A stretch of 64,000 nt of DNA from Mycobacterium scrofulaceum (GTDB lineage Bacteria > Actinomycetota > Actinomycetes > Mycobacteriales > Mycobacteriaceae). The stretch spans positions 62,001-126,000 of the forward strand of contig NZ_LZJW01000049.1 in NCBI RefSeq assembly GCF_001667885.1, in the 5' to 3' direction. The position numbers and the translations under genes are program-made. Positions 17,932 to 27,333 of the stretch are shown one piece after another (positions within the stretch are counted from its first letter, which is position 1; every line of letters begins with the position of its first letter). The notes under the pieces are model-generated. The model worked only from the letters and a program-made list of their open reading frames with translations. It ran no database searches and was not told the DNA's origin.

Positions 17932-18486
17932 CTAACCAGCGGCTGCATGCGCGAATTGGTTGACAATCGTCGCGCAAAATGCCGGCAAGTCCGACGGTGA
18001 GCGACTCGAGATCAAATTGCCGTCGACGACGACCTCTTCGTCAACGACGTTGGCGCCCGCGTTACGCAGGTCGGTGCGAATGGACGGATAAGACGTGAGC
18101 GTCCGGCCCTCGGCCACACCGGCTTCCACCAGCGTCCACGGGCCGTGACAGATGGCGGCGACCGGCTTTCCGGAAGCGACGAAGTCGCGCACGAAGGAGA
18201 CCGCGGAGTTGTCCAACCGTAGCTTGTCGGGGTTCACCGTGCCGCCCGGAAGCACCAGGCCGTCGAATTCGGAGACCGACGCGTCCGACACCGCCCGGTC
18301 GACGGTGAAGGTTCCGGCCGGCTCGAGGTCGTGGTTGCGGGCCTGGATTTCTCCGGTCTTCAGCGAAAGAAGCTCGACTTGGGCGCCGGCATCTTTCAGG
18401 GCGGCGCGGGGCTGCTCGAGTTCGACCTTCTCGACGCCGTCGGCCGCCAGAATCGCGACCCTCTTGCCTTGCAATTCATTTGACAT
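17932..18486 (-). CDS. DJ-1/PfpI family protein (general stress protein 18-like)
   Basis: A 184-residue class I glutamine-amidotransferase-like protein. The nucleophile elbow is VAAICHGPWTL (Cys near residue 112, followed by His), and a conserved Glu lies early in VEKVELEQPR. Members are glyoxalases, deglycases or stress-induced chaperones; the YfkM/GSP18 subgroup fits best. It lies 44 bases after the alcohol dehydrogenase gene and may be part of that operon. The exact activity is uncertain. Confidence 0.87.
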   Translation of the reverse strand: MSNELQGKRVAILAADGVEKVELEQPRAALKDAGAQVELLSLKTGEIQARNHDLEPAGTFTVDRAVSDASVSEFDGLVLPGGTVNPDKLRLDNSAVSFVRDFVASGKPVAAICHGPWTLVEAGVAEGRTLTSYPSIRTDLRNAGANVVDEEVVVDGNLISSRSPSDLPAFCATIVNQFAHAAAG

Positions 18487-18530
18487 GGCTATTCCCCTTT
18501 TTTATCGACAGACTTTCGACGGACTTTCCA

Positions 18531-19703
18531 TTACGTCGGATTGAGGATCACCTTGGTGCAGCGGTCCTCTTTGTTCTTGAAGATTTCGTAGCCGTGGGGC
18601 GCTTGGTCGAGGGTCAAGTGGTGGCTGACAACAATGGTCGGGTCGATGTCGCCGTTGCGAATCCGCTCCAATAGCGGGCGCATGTATCGGTGCACGTGAC
18701 ACTGACCGGTCTTGATGGTCAACGACCGGTTCATGACCGCCCCGATGGGGAACTTGTCCATCAGGCCGCCGTACACCCCGATGATCGAAAGGGTGCCGCC
18801 GTTGCGGCAACTCATCGCCGCTTCCCGGATGGCATGCGGGCGTTCGGTTTCCAGCCTGGCGGCCTGTTTGACGCGGTCGTAGGCATCCACCGGGGTGGAC
18901 CCGCTGCGCGCTTCCATGCCGACGGCGTCGATGCAATGGTCCGGTCCGCGGCCGGCGGTGAGGTCACGCAATTCCTCGAGCACCGACGTCTCGGCGAAGT
19001 TGACTGGTACGGCGCCGATCTTCTGGGCAAGCTCGAGCCGATACGGAACCTGTTCGACTACAATGACTTTCGATGCGCCGAGCAGATAGGCACTCATGAT
19101 CGCGAACAGGCCGACCGGTCCGGCGCCCCACACCGCCACGATGTCGCCGGGGGTGATGTCACACATTTCCGCGCCCATGTAGCCCGTAGGCAAGATGTCC
19201 GACAGGAACAGCACCTGCTCATCGGTCAGGTCGTCGTCGATCTTCAGGGGCCCGACGTCCGCGAATGGCACCCGCGCGTATTCGGCTTGGCCGCCGGCGA
19301 AACCGCCCAGCATGTGCGAATAACCGAACAGCCCCGCCGGCGAGTGGCCCATGAATTTCTCGGCGATGCCGGCGTTGGGGTTGGAGTTTTCGCACAGCGA
19401 GTACAGGTCACGCCGGCAGGCGGAGCACGCCCCGCACGCGATCGGGAACGGGACCACCACCCGGTCGCCGACCGCCAGGTTGTTGACCCCCTTGCCGACT
19501 TCGACCACCTCGCCCATGAATTCGTGCCCCAGCACGTCGCCGTGCTTCACGGTGGGGATGTAACCGTCATAGAGGTGCAGGTCTGAACCGCAGATCGCCG
19601 TCGAGGTGATGCGCACGATGGCGTCGCGATCGTTGAGGATCTTCGGATCCGGGACCGACTCCACTTGGACGCTGTTGCGGCCCGCCCAGACGGTGGCCTT
19701 CAT
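18531..19703 (-). CDS. Zinc-dependent alcohol dehydrogenase (glutathione-independent formaldehyde dehydrogenase-like)
   Basis: A 390-residue MDR enzyme. Catalytic zinc ligands are in [12 protein letters not shown] (Cys38) and [12 protein letters not shown] (His59-Glu60). Structural zinc cysteines are in [15 protein letters not shown]. The nucleotide-binding loop is [11 protein letters not shown]. The insert and length resemble the formaldehyde-dehydrogenase-like FDH_like MDR group rather than short ADHs. Its ATG overlaps the stop of the SRPBCC gene by four bases. The substrate is unknown; association with stress genes suggests aldehyde detoxification. Confidence 0.88.
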   Translation of the reverse strand: MKATVWAGRNSVQVESVPDPKILNDRDAIVRITSTAICGSDLHLYDGYIPTVKHGDVLGHEFMGEVVEVGKGVNNLAVGDRVVVPFPIACGACSACRRDLYSLCENSNPNAGIAEKFMGHSPAGLFGYSHMLGGFAGGQAEYARVPFADVGPLKIDDDLTDEQVLFLSDILPTGYMGAEMCDITPGDIVAVWGAGPVGLFAIMSAYLLGASKVIVVEQVPYRLELAQKIGAVPVNFAETSVLEELRDLTAGRGPDHCIDAVGMEARSGSTPVDAYDRVKQAARLETERPHAIREAAMSCRNGGTLSIIGVYGGLMDKFPIGAVMNRSLTIKTGQCHVHRYMRPLLERIRNGDIDPTIVVSHHLTLDQAPHGYEIFKNKEDRCTKVILNPT

Positions 19704-20629
19704 ACGCTGGCTCCTTTGTTCGGTTGCGCGGGCTGTTGGTGCATCTGCCGGGCCGACGCCGTGCCCTCTGGCGACCCGTCCGAACGCAACACCTGCCCGG
19801 TTTCCAGGATTTGCTTGAAGCGGCGGAGGTCGTCGTTGACCTGCTGCTCGGGGGACTCACCGAACAGGCTCGCGGCCGCCTTGCCGAACAGGCCGCCCGG
19901 GATGTGGTAGCCGATCCTGACGCGAATTTCGGTGCCGTCGCCGGTGGCGGTGGGCATGAACTCGACGCTGCCGCCGTTCTCGATCACCGAGCCGGGCAGC
20001 GACTGCCACGCGATCCGCCGGTTGGGGTCGTCCTCGGTGATCTGGGCGTCCCACTCCACCGACCTGCCGGCCGGGGCGTTGGCGACCCAATGCGACTGCC
20101 CGTCGGTGGTCGGCGTGACCGACTTCAGGTGGTGCATGAAGCTGGGCAGGTTTTGCAGGTCCCGCCAGAAGCGGTACACCTCCTCCGGCGTGCGCCGCAC
20201 GGTGACCGCGGCCCGCAAGGTGCGATGCCGGGAGCCGTTCACGTGGCGGCCGCCGCCGTCGAGCGTGCGGAGCGCCGTGTAGAGGTCCAGTCCGCCGATG
20301 CCGGCGAGCACGACGGCCGAGATGGTGCCCTGCCTGCGCCGGCCCGGGCCGCGGGCGGCCACCCCGGCCACCAGCAGCGCCATGTCCAGGACGTCACCGG
20401 CCACCCGCGTCCAGACCATGTTGTCGGGACCGCCCAGCAGTGCCACGCCATGGCCGCATTCCCGCGCGCCCAGCGCCCGGATGACCCGGCGCGACCGGGC
20501 CGTGTCGTCGACGCCGGCGATCGCAGCAACTTTCCCGGGGGCCACCAACTCGCTCAAGCCCAGCCCGAAGCTGGCGCCGCTGAGCGCCTTGACCAACGCG
20601 GAGGTGGTGTTGGCGTTTCGATCGCCCAT
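19700..20629 (-). CDS. SRPBCC family protein with N-terminal membrane-associated region
   Basis: A 309-residue protein. The first about 125 residues contain hydrophobic stretches ([28 protein letters not shown] region) and resemble DUF4267-like helices. The C-terminal domain (about residues 130-275) is a START/polyketide-cyclase-like SRPBCC fold with [24 protein letters not shown] at its beginning. A strong AAGGAGAA site precedes the ATG. It is coupled to the alcohol dehydrogenase by an ATGA overlap. The ligand is unknown. Confidence 0.85.
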   Translation of the reverse strand: MGDRNANTTSALVKALSGASFGLGLSELVAPGKVAAIAGVDDTARSRRVIRALGARECGHGVALLGGPDNMVWTRVAGDVLDMALLVAGVAARGPGRRRQGTISAVVLAGIGGLDLYTALRTLDGGGRHVNGSRHRTLRAAVTVRRTPEEVYRFWRDLQNLPSFMHHLKSVTPTTDGQSHWVANAPAGRSVEWDAQITEDDPNRRIAWQSLPGSVIENGGSVEFMPTATGDGTEIRVRIGYHIPGGLFGKAAASLFGESPEQQVNDDLRRFKQILETGQVLRSDGSPEGTASARQMHQQPAQPNKGASV

Positions 20630-20666
20630 CGTCAGTTCTCCTTGCCTTGCGGCGAACTCATCTCGG

Positions 20667-20695
20667 GCAAAGTTGCTGCAAGACAGCTGCTTTGC
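20667..20695 (-). promoter_or_regulatory. Stem-loop in the leader of the SRPBCC-ADH operon
   Basis: Outer arms GCAAAG (20667-20672) and CTTTGC (20690-20695) and inner arms GCTG/CAGC pair with small internal mismatches around a five-base loop. It lies between the SigF-like promoter and the ribosome site, so it would be in the 5' untranslated RNA. Confidence 0.35.
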
Positions 20696-20777
20696 AGGTC
20701 AACGGGCACCCGGCGCTGCTTGCCGGTGGTCGCGCGGCTCAGCCACCCGTACGGCCGGCACGCACGATGGAGGCCGG

Positions 20778-20802
20778 GTACCCGGGCAGATACCGCCCAA
20801 AC
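20778..20802 (-). promoter_or_regulatory. SigF-like promoter for the SRPBCC-ADH-DJ-1 operon
   Basis: On the minus strand GTTT (20802-20799), 15 bases, GGGTAC (20783-20778). It lies just beyond the stop of the F420-oxidoreductase gene and would give a leader of about 140 bases. Confidence 0.5.
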
Positions 20803-20808
20803 GTGGGA

Positions 20809-21795
20809 TTACTTTGCTGCGCTACGCAGTGCGGCAAGCAAAGGTTCGGCGGCCTCTTTCAGGAAGAGGTCTTGCGATTCGCCGCCGACCTGGACGAGGG
20901 CCACGTCGGTGAACCCGGCCTCCCAATACGGCCGCACGGCCTCGACGATCGCGTCGAGGTCGGGCCCGCAGGGGATGGAATCGGCGACGTCTTCGGGGCG
21001 GACGAACTGAGTCGCGCCGGCGAAACCGGCCGGCGTCGGCAGGTCGGCGTTGACCTTCCACCCGCCGGCGAACCAGCGGAACTGGTCGTGGGCGCGTTCG
21101 ATGGCGGTGTCGCGGTCGGGGTCCCAGCACACCGGGATCTGACCGACCACACGGCCGCCGCCGGCGAGATTGGCGGCCTGGCGCGCGGCATGCCAGGCGT
21201 CGACGAGCTCCCCGTCGGGCTCGACCGCGATGAAGTGGTCGGCCAGCCTGGCGAATCTCTCGACGCCCTTGTCGCCGGACAACGCCACGGCGATGGCGAC
21301 CGGGACCTCGGGCACGTCCCACAGGCGCGCGGAGTCCACCTGGAAGTATTCGCCGCTGAAGTTCACCAGCTGGCCGCCGAACAGCTCGCGGATGATCTTG
21401 ATGGCCTCGCGCAGCATGTCCTGCCTGCGCTCGACGGTCGGCCAGCCCTTGCCCACGACGTGCTCGTTGAGGTTTTCGCCGCTGCCCAGGCCCAGGGTGA
21501 ACCGACCGTCGGACAGGATCTGCACGGTGGCGGCCTGCTGGGCGACGATGGCCGGGTGATAGCGGATCGTCGGGCAGGTCACGTAGGTGTAGAGGTCGAC
21601 CCGTTCGGTGGCGTGCGCCACCGCGCCCAGTACGGTCCAGGCGTTGGGCGCATGGCCCTGCGAGGTCAGCCAGGGGGAGAAGTGGTCGCTGCACACCTCG
21701 AAGTCGAAACCGCGCTCCTCGGCTGAAACGGCTTGTCGTACAAGGTCTTTGGGTCCACTCTGCTCGGTCATCAGAGTGTAGCCAAACTTCGTCAT
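20809..21795 (-). CDS. F420-dependent LLM-class oxidoreductase (TIGR03557 type)
   Basis: A 328-residue luciferase-like TIM-barrel protein with the F420 glucose-6-phosphate dehydrogenase-like pattern: FEVCSDHFSPWLTSQG, TYVTCPTIRYHPAIVAQ, GLGSGENLNEHVVG and WPTVERR. Cofactor F420 is inferred from family. The ATG at 21795 is selected because a SigF consensus promoter ends ten bases upstream; the longer frame to 22131 enters the neighbouring gene. The substrate is unknown. Confidence 0.88.
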   Translation of the reverse strand: MTKFGYTLMTEQSGPKDLVRQAVSAEERGFDFEVCSDHFSPWLTSQGHAPNAWTVLGAVAHATERVDLYTYVTCPTIRYHPAIVAQQAATVQILSDGRFTLGLGSGENLNEHVVGKGWPTVERRQDMLREAIKIIRELFGGQLVNFSGEYFQVDSARLWDVPEVPVAIAVALSGDKGVERFARLADHFIAVEPDGELVDAWHAARQAANLAGGGRVVGQIPVCWDPDRDTAIERAHDQFRWFAGGWKVNADLPTPAGFAGATQFVRPEDVADSIPCGPDLDAIVEAVRPYWEAGFTDVALVQVGGESQDLFLKEAAEPLLAALRSAAK

Positions 21796-21805
21796 GTCCC
21801 TATAG

Positions 21806-21830
21806 TTACCCCGGTCCGCCCGGCGCAAAC
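21806..21830 (-). promoter_or_regulatory. SigF consensus promoter for the F420 oxidoreductase gene
   Basis: On the minus strand GTTT (21830-21827), 15 bases, GGGTAA (21811-21806), a full consensus match. The message would have only a few untranslated bases. Confidence 0.65.
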
Positions 21831-21864
21831 CGCGCCGCACGCCCGGCGCTGCCGCCCCTGCGCG

Positions 21865-21924
21865 CGCGAGCGTAATCGCAGTGCGAAAAATCGGGCCGAG
21901 AATCGCAGCGGGCTTACGCTCGCG
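21865..21924 (-). terminator. Large inverted repeat after the formate dehydrogenase operon, possible terminator
   Basis: Eleven-base arms CGCGAGCGTAA (21865-21875) and TTACGCTCGCG (21914-21924) flank about 38 bases in which AATCGCAG occurs twice. It lies 26 bases beyond the stop of the nrfD-like gene. There is no U-tract, so it may act as a hairpin-only terminator or be a dispersed palindromic repeat. Confidence 0.45.
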
Positions 21925-21949
21925 AGCGGCGGCACCAACCGCGCCCCGG

Positions 21950-23035
21950 TCAGCCCGCGGTGGTGATCGAGTCCCCCGTGACGCCGGCCGCGCGACGCGC
22001 CTCCAGCCGGCGTTTCTGCGGCTCGATCGTGTAGCGGGGGTCGCGCGTCGACTCCAGCCCCGCCTCGAAAAAGCCGAACCGCAGCATCGCCGACGCCGAC
22101 AGCAACGCCAGCCCGGACAGGGCGGCGACACCGCGGTGCCCCCCGCCGAGCAACGCGCCCAGGCCGCCCGCCGCGGCCAGCCGCTCGCTCCACGCCAACA
22201 ACCGGCCGGGTCTGCCGCGGTGCAGCGGTTCCCTGGTCACCGGGTCCATCCGGTATTCGGTGAATCGTGCGGAGACCAGGTCGCCGATCGCGCCGATGAC
22301 GGCCAGCGTGCGGGCGGGGCCGGCTTCGGCGACCGGGGTGGTGATCATCGCCAGCCCCGACGCGGCCAGGCTCGCCGAGCTGACGAACACGAACGGCAGG
22401 TCCCGGTAGGCGGCGTTCCACGTCGGGGTCGCGGTGTCGGTGAGCAGCACCGCGGTGTAGACGGCGAGCGGCGGGGAGAACACGGCGGCTTCCAATCCGG
22501 CCGGTCCCTCGACGGCGCGCAGCACGGGCCGCAACGGGCCCAACGGGATTCGCTCACCGGTCATCCGGTCGACCTCGGAGACCGCGGCGACGCCGATCCC
22601 GGCGCTGAACAGGCTCAGGATCCACGAGCCGATGCTCATCGGCGAGGTCAGCTTGACCGTCCGCAGCATGTTGACGAAGCGCTCGGGACGGCCCAGATCC
22701 TTGACCAGCGCCGCCGCGCCCAGCATCACCGCGATCAGGGCGGACAGTCTGGTGTTGCGCCGCAACGTGTCCCGGCCGGTGAGCTGGGCACCCGCCGCGA
22801 GCAGACCCGACCCTCCCGCGACGCCGCCCAGGAACAGGTAGGCGGCGACTTCATGTCCCCATGGCGCGGGCTTGACCACCGGACGCCCGTAGTACGAACT
22901 GAATTCGACTTCGGGGACCATCGGCACCTCGCGGGATCCGTCGCCCCCGCCCCGGCGGCCCGCCCGCCTGCCTTTGCGCCGCTTGCCGCCCGCAGGCTCC
23001 GGCGGGCGCAGGCTGTCGTATTCCGAAGTGCTCAT
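21950..23035 (-). CDS. nrfD: NrfD/PsrC-type membrane anchor subunit of formate dehydrogenase
   Basis: A 361-residue protein with a basic cytoplasmic N-terminal region (about 60 residues including KRRKGRRAGRRGG) followed by eight or nine hydrophobic helices starting at HEVAAYLFLGGVAGGSGL, the hallmark of NrfD/PsrC quinone-reactive subunits. It would pass electrons from the iron-sulfur subunit to the menaquinone pool. I start at the ATG at 23035, seven bases after the stop of the beta-subunit gene. It is the last gene of the selD-fdh operon. Confidence 0.88.
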   Translation of the reverse strand: MSTSEYDSLRPPEPAGGKRRKGRRAGRRGGGDGSREVPMVPEVEFSSYYGRPVVKPAPWGHEVAAYLFLGGVAGGSGLLAAGAQLTGRDTLRRNTRLSALIAVMLGAAALVKDLGRPERFVNMLRTVKLTSPMSIGSWILSLFSAGIGVAAVSEVDRMTGERIPLGPLRPVLRAVEGPAGLEAAVFSPPLAVYTAVLLTDTATPTWNAAYRDLPFVFVSSASLAASGLAMITTPVAEAGPARTLAVIGAIGDLVSARFTEYRMDPVTREPLHRGRPGRLLAWSERLAAAGGLGALLGGGHRGVAALSGLALLSASAMLRFGFFEAGLESTRDPRYTIEPQKRRLEARRAAGVTGDSITTAG

Positions 23036-23042
23036 GGGTGTT

Positions 23043-24014
23043 TCACCGGCCCTTCCAGAACGCCCACGCCGCGGCGGCGAACATCCCCGCCGCGGCGACG
23101 CTCGCCCTCTTGAACATCTGCGGCAGGTCGGCCGTGCACACGCGCGGGTCGGGCGGCAGGCCGTAGACCTCCGGCTCGTCGAGCAGCAGGAAGATCGAGC
23201 CGGTGCCGCCCACGCCGTCGTGCTCGTTGGCGCCGTAGAGGCGCGCCTCGGTCTGGCCCTGGGCGTGCAACCGCGCGACCCGTTCCCGGGCCGTGGCCAC
23301 CAGGTCGTCGTGATCACCGAACTTGATCGACGTCGTCGGGCAGGTCTTGGCGCAGGCGGGGATCTGGTCCTCGACGAGCCGGTCGTAACAGAGGGTGCAC
23401 TTCTGCGCCACCCCGGCCACGGGCGTCTCGGCCGGACGATCCGCACGCTGCGCGGGCGTCGTGTAGGTGCCGTCGCTGCGACGCTCGACCACACCGAACG
23501 GGCAGCCGGCGACACAGGTCCCGCACCCATTGCAGACGTCGGCCTGCACGACGACGGTGCCGAACTCGGTGCGGAACAACGCACCCGTCGGGCAGACGTC
23601 GAGGCACCCGGCGTGGGTGCAGTGCTTGCACACGTCCGACGACATCAGCCAGCGGAATTCCGGAGTATCCGGCGGCGTGAGGTCCGGTGCGGGCGCGGCA
23701 CCCGGCAGCGCAGGCATACCCAAATCGATTAGGGCGCGGCCGGATTCGCGTGCCTCCTCGATCCGGTCGCGGCCCTGCTCGACGAAGGCGACGTGGCGCC
23801 AGGTGCTGGCGCCCAGCGCCCCGGTGTTGTCGTAGGAGGAACCCAGCAGTTCCAGGTCGCCGTCGCGCGGGTTGCGGTTCCACTCCTTGCAGGCCACCTC
23901 GCAGGCCTTGCAGCCGATGCAGATCGAGGTGTCGGTGAAGAAACCCTTGCGCGGCTTGGGTTCGACCCAACCGGCGTCCCTCGTCGCGTCGGTCGGTCCG
24001 CTCAGCTTACCCAT
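23043..24014 (-). CDS. Formate dehydrogenase iron-sulfur (beta) subunit
   Basis: A 323-residue four-cluster ferredoxin-like subunit. Cysteine groups are CIGCKACEVACKEWN near residue 32, CKHCTHAGCLDVCPTGAL near 128, CNGCGTCVAGCPFG near 160 and CTLCYDRL...CAKTCPT near 205-225, the FdnH/FdhB layout. A C-terminal hydrophobic stretch (RASVAAAGMFAAAAWAFW) may be a membrane anchor. The start overlaps the stop of the catalytic subunit by eight bases, indicating coupled synthesis. Confidence 0.92.
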   Translation of the reverse strand: MGKLSGPTDATRDAGWVEPKPRKGFFTDTSICIGCKACEVACKEWNRNPRDGDLELLGSSYDNTGALGASTWRHVAFVEQGRDRIEEARESGRALIDLGMPALPGAAPAPDLTPPDTPEFRWLMSSDVCKHCTHAGCLDVCPTGALFRTEFGTVVVQADVCNGCGTCVAGCPFGVVERRSDGTYTTPAQRADRPAETPVAGVAQKCTLCYDRLVEDQIPACAKTCPTTSIKFGDHDDLVATARERVARLHAQGQTEARLYGANEHDGVGGTGSIFLLLDEPEVYGLPPDPRVCTADLPQMFKRASVAAAGMFAAAAWAFWKGR

Positions 24015-27000
24015 CGGCTTGCCCCTCCCAGACGCCGTCGCTGATCCGTACGTTGCCGGTCTCGGTGGTGGCTCCCGAGCGCGACTGATATTCGGCGATC
24101 AGGCGCAGCAAGTCCTCGCCCTGCGGCCGCCGCCCCGGGCGGATGTCGCACGAGCCGGCCTTCGACTCCTGGATCTGCACGTTGGGGTCGAGCGTCACGC
24201 CTAGCAGGTCGTTGGCCGCGTCCCCGCTGACCACGGCATCGCCGCCGACGCCCCAGTGGTATGGGAGGCCGATCTGATGCACCGTGTGACCGTCGATCGT
24301 AAGCGGCGCAACACGTTTGGTGACCAACACCCTGGCCTCGATCGCCGCGCGCGGCGAGATGATCGTCGCCCACCCGTAGGGCTCGAGACCGCGTTCGGCC
24401 GCCAACTCCGGCGAAACCTCGCAGAACATCTCCGGTTGCAGCTCCGACAGGTAGGGCAGCCACCGGCTCATCCCGCCCGCGGTGTGATGCTCGGTCAGCC
24501 GGTAGGTGGTGAACACATACGGATACACGTCGGCGCCGGGCTCTCCGGCGCTGGGCGCGCTGAGATTGTCCTTGCGCGGGAAGGTGATTCGCCCCGGATT
24601 GCGCTGCTGGGGGTACAACGCGTTCGCGACCGGCGACTCCTGCGGTTCGTAATGCGTGGGCAACGGCCCGTCGACCATACCCTTCGGCGCGAACAGCCAG
24701 CCCTTGCCGTCGGCCTGCATGATGAAGGGGTCGTCGCCGGCCAACGCATCCGGGCCGCCGATGTCGGGATCCGGCCGTACGTGCGGGGCGCGGTCGACGG
24801 GAAAGTCGGGCACGTCGTCGCCCACCCAGCGGGCGCGCTGCTCGTCCCACCAGATGTAGCGCTTGCGCTCGCTCCACGGTTTACCGTCCGGGTCGGCCGA
24901 GGCCCGGTTGTAGAGGATCCGCCGGTCTGCGGGCCACGCCCAACCCCACTCCGACTGGCTCGGGCTTGGACCGCCCAGCGGCGCCCGGCGGGCGGCCTGG
25001 TTGACACCCTCGGCGTACACGCCCGAGTAGATCCAGCACCCGCACGATGTCGAACCGTCGGCACCCAGTTCGGTATACCCCGGCACGGGCTGCCCGGCCT
25101 TGGGGCCGGTCAGGTAACAGCCGCTGATCTCGGCCAGCACCGCGGTGGCGTCGGGCTCGCCGTGCTCGTCGGTGGGATAGTCCCAGGTCAGATCGAGCAG
25201 GGGCCGGTCGCGCTCGTCGGTGGACCCGGCCAGCCGCTGGCGGATTCGCTTGCCCAGCTCGACGAAGAACTGCAGCTCGCTTTGGCAGTCACCGGGCGGG
25301 TCGACGGCTTTGTGCCGCCACTGCACGAGGCGTTGGGTCTGGGTGAAGGAGCCGGCCTTCTCGACATGCGTCGCGGCGGGGAAGAAAAATACCTCGGTCT
25401 CGATCTCCTCGGTCTTCAGCTCGCCGGAAGCGATTTCGGGGCCGTCCTTCCAGAAGGTGGCCGACTCGATGAGGTTGAGATCGCGGACCACCAACCATTT
25501 CAGGTGCGACATACCCATGCGCTGCAGCCGGCCGTGCGCCGACCCGACGGCCGGGTTCTGGCCGAGCAGGAAGTATCCGTCGACCTCGTCGTCGAGCATC
25601 GACATCACCGTCTGATAGGTGCCGTGCGGCCCGGACAGCCGCGGCAGATAGTCGTAGGCCCAGTCGTTGTCCGCGCGGGCCGCGTCACCCCACCATGCCT
25701 TCAGCAGGCTGACCATGTAGGTATCCGCGTCGGCCCAGAAACCCTTTTGGTTCTTCGGCCCGACCGCTTCGATGTATTCGCGGTACGTGTCGTGCACACC
25801 GGCCTTCGGCATCGACAGGTAGCCCGGCAACAGATTGAACAGCGTCGGAATATCGGTCGACCCTTGGATCGTGGCGTGCCCCCGCAGCGCCATGATGCCG
25901 CCGCCCGGGCGGCCGACGTTGCCCAGCAGCAGCTGCAGAATCGTTGCGGTGCGGATGAATTGGGCACCCAGGGTGTGCTGTGTCCATCCGACGGCATACG
26001 CGAAACAAGTGGTGCGCTCGCGGCCGGAGTTCTCGGTGACCGCGCGCGCCAGGTAATCGAAGTCCTCGAGGCTGATACCGCACACGTCGCGCACCATCTC
26101 CGGCGTGTAGCGGGCGTAATGCCGCTTGACGATCTGGAACACCGTTCGGGGATGCTGCAGGGTCTCGTCGCGAACCACGCGGGCGTGTGGCAGGGGTGGA
26201 CCACCGCTGCCGTGCACGTCGCCGGCCGCCCGGGCGGAGGCGCTGGCGCCCTGCTCCTGACGGCTCGCCTCCTCTTCCTGTCCGGCGTAGGCCCAGCTCG
26301 ACGAGTCGTACTGTCCGGTCTCTGGATCGTAGCCGGAGAACAGGCCGCTCAGATCCTCTGTGTCGCGGTAGTTCTCATTGATCAAGGTGGCCGCGTTGGT
26401 GTACGCCAGCACGTACTCGGAGAACCACAGATCGCGAGAGATGACGTAATTGATCAGGGCGCCGAGCAGCACCACGTCCGAGCCGGCCCTGATCGGGATG
26501 TGTTTGTCGGAGACCGCCGAAGTGCGGGTGAAGCGCGGGTCGACGTGAATCACCTTGGCGCCGCGCGCTTTCGCTTCCTCGACCCATTGGAACCCGACGG
26601 GATGACACTCGGCCATGTTGGAGCCCTGGATGACGATGCAGTCGGCGTTGGCCATGTCTTGCAGTGTCTGGGTGGCGCCACCGCGCCCGAAGGAGGTCCC
26701 CAGACCGGGAACCGTGGAGCTGTGTCAAATACGGGCTTGATTCTCGATCTGGATGGCGCCGGCGGCGGTGAAGAGCTTCTTGATGACGTAGTTCTCTTCG
26801 TTGTCCAGTGTGGCGCCGCCGAGTGCGGCGATCTTCATGGTGCGCCGCAGCGGATGGCCCTTCTTGTCGATGTCCTGCCAGGCGTGGCGGCGGGCTTCGA
26901 CGAAGCGGTCGGCCACCATGTCGATGGCGGTGTCGAGATCCAGCGGCTGCCATTCGGTCGCCCGCGGCGGGCGGTAGAGCACGTGCAGCTGCCGGCCGGG

Positions 27001-27294
27001 CGAGTTCACCAGCTGTTCGCTGGCAGCGCCCTTGGGGCACAAGCGGCCCCGCGAGATCGGCGAGTCCGGGTCGCCCTCGATCTGGACCACCCGCTCGTCC
27101 TTGACGTACACCTTCTGGCCGCAACCGACCGCGCAGTACGGACAGATGCTTTGGACCACGCGGTCGGCCGTCGTCGTGCGCGGCGTGACGGCGCGGGTCT
27201 GTTTCGACGTGACCGCCGACCCGCGGCCGAGCTTGTCCCCCGACCGCAGCTGACGCACGACGGGCCACTCCAGGAAAAGCTTGCGCATAGCCAT
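24007..27294 (-). CDS. fdh: Selenocysteine-containing formate dehydrogenase catalytic (alpha) subunit
   Basis: One gene of 1,096 codons read through an in-frame UGA at 26727-26725 (codon 190) as selenocysteine; taken as stop it would leave 189- and 882-residue pieces. The N-terminal 4Fe-4S site is C51-x2-C54-x3-C58-x27-C86. The active-site context is NQARI-Sec-HSSTVPGLG, as in FDH-N and FDH-H. Molybdopterin dinucleotide-binding regions follow (CIVIQGSNMAECHP; MSRWLPYLSELQPEMFCEVS). A SECIS hairpin begins 11 nt after the UGA. No twin-arginine motif is seen, so the enzyme probably faces the cytoplasm. It oxidises formate to CO2 and passes electrons to the beta and NrfD subunits. Confidence 0.95.
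26695..26727 (-). promoter_or_regulatory. UGA selenocysteine codon and SECIS element of the formate dehydrogenase mRNA
   Basis: In the mRNA the UGA (26727-26725) is followed by an 11-base spacer and a seven-base-pair stem GGUUCCC/GGGGACC (one G-U pair) closed by the loop GGUCU (whole hairpin 26713-26695). E. coli fdhF has the same spacer length and a GGUCU apical sequence whose G and U contact SelB. This element directs SelB to decode the UGA. Confidence 0.9.
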
Positions 27295-27333
27295 GGCTTC
27301 TACCCTAGTGCGCGCGCATGAAACCCCGCCCGC

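Noticed and set aside
17932..18486. Intracellular PfpI protease
   Set aside because: The nucleophile motif is shared across DJ-1 subfamilies; protease activity is not supported by sequence, so only the superfamily is claimed.
26725..26727. Nonsense mutation making the formate dehydrogenase a pseudogene
   Set aside because: The UGA has the exact Sec context, a correctly spaced SECIS hairpin follows, and the complete Sec machinery including tRNA-Sec is adjacent.
24256..27321. 1,021-codon open frame on the plus strand opposite the formate dehydrogenase gene
   Set aside because: It is a codon-bias shadow of the GC-rich minus-strand gene: low-complexity Arg/Gly/His composition, no domains, and it lies wholly over the conserved fdh gene.
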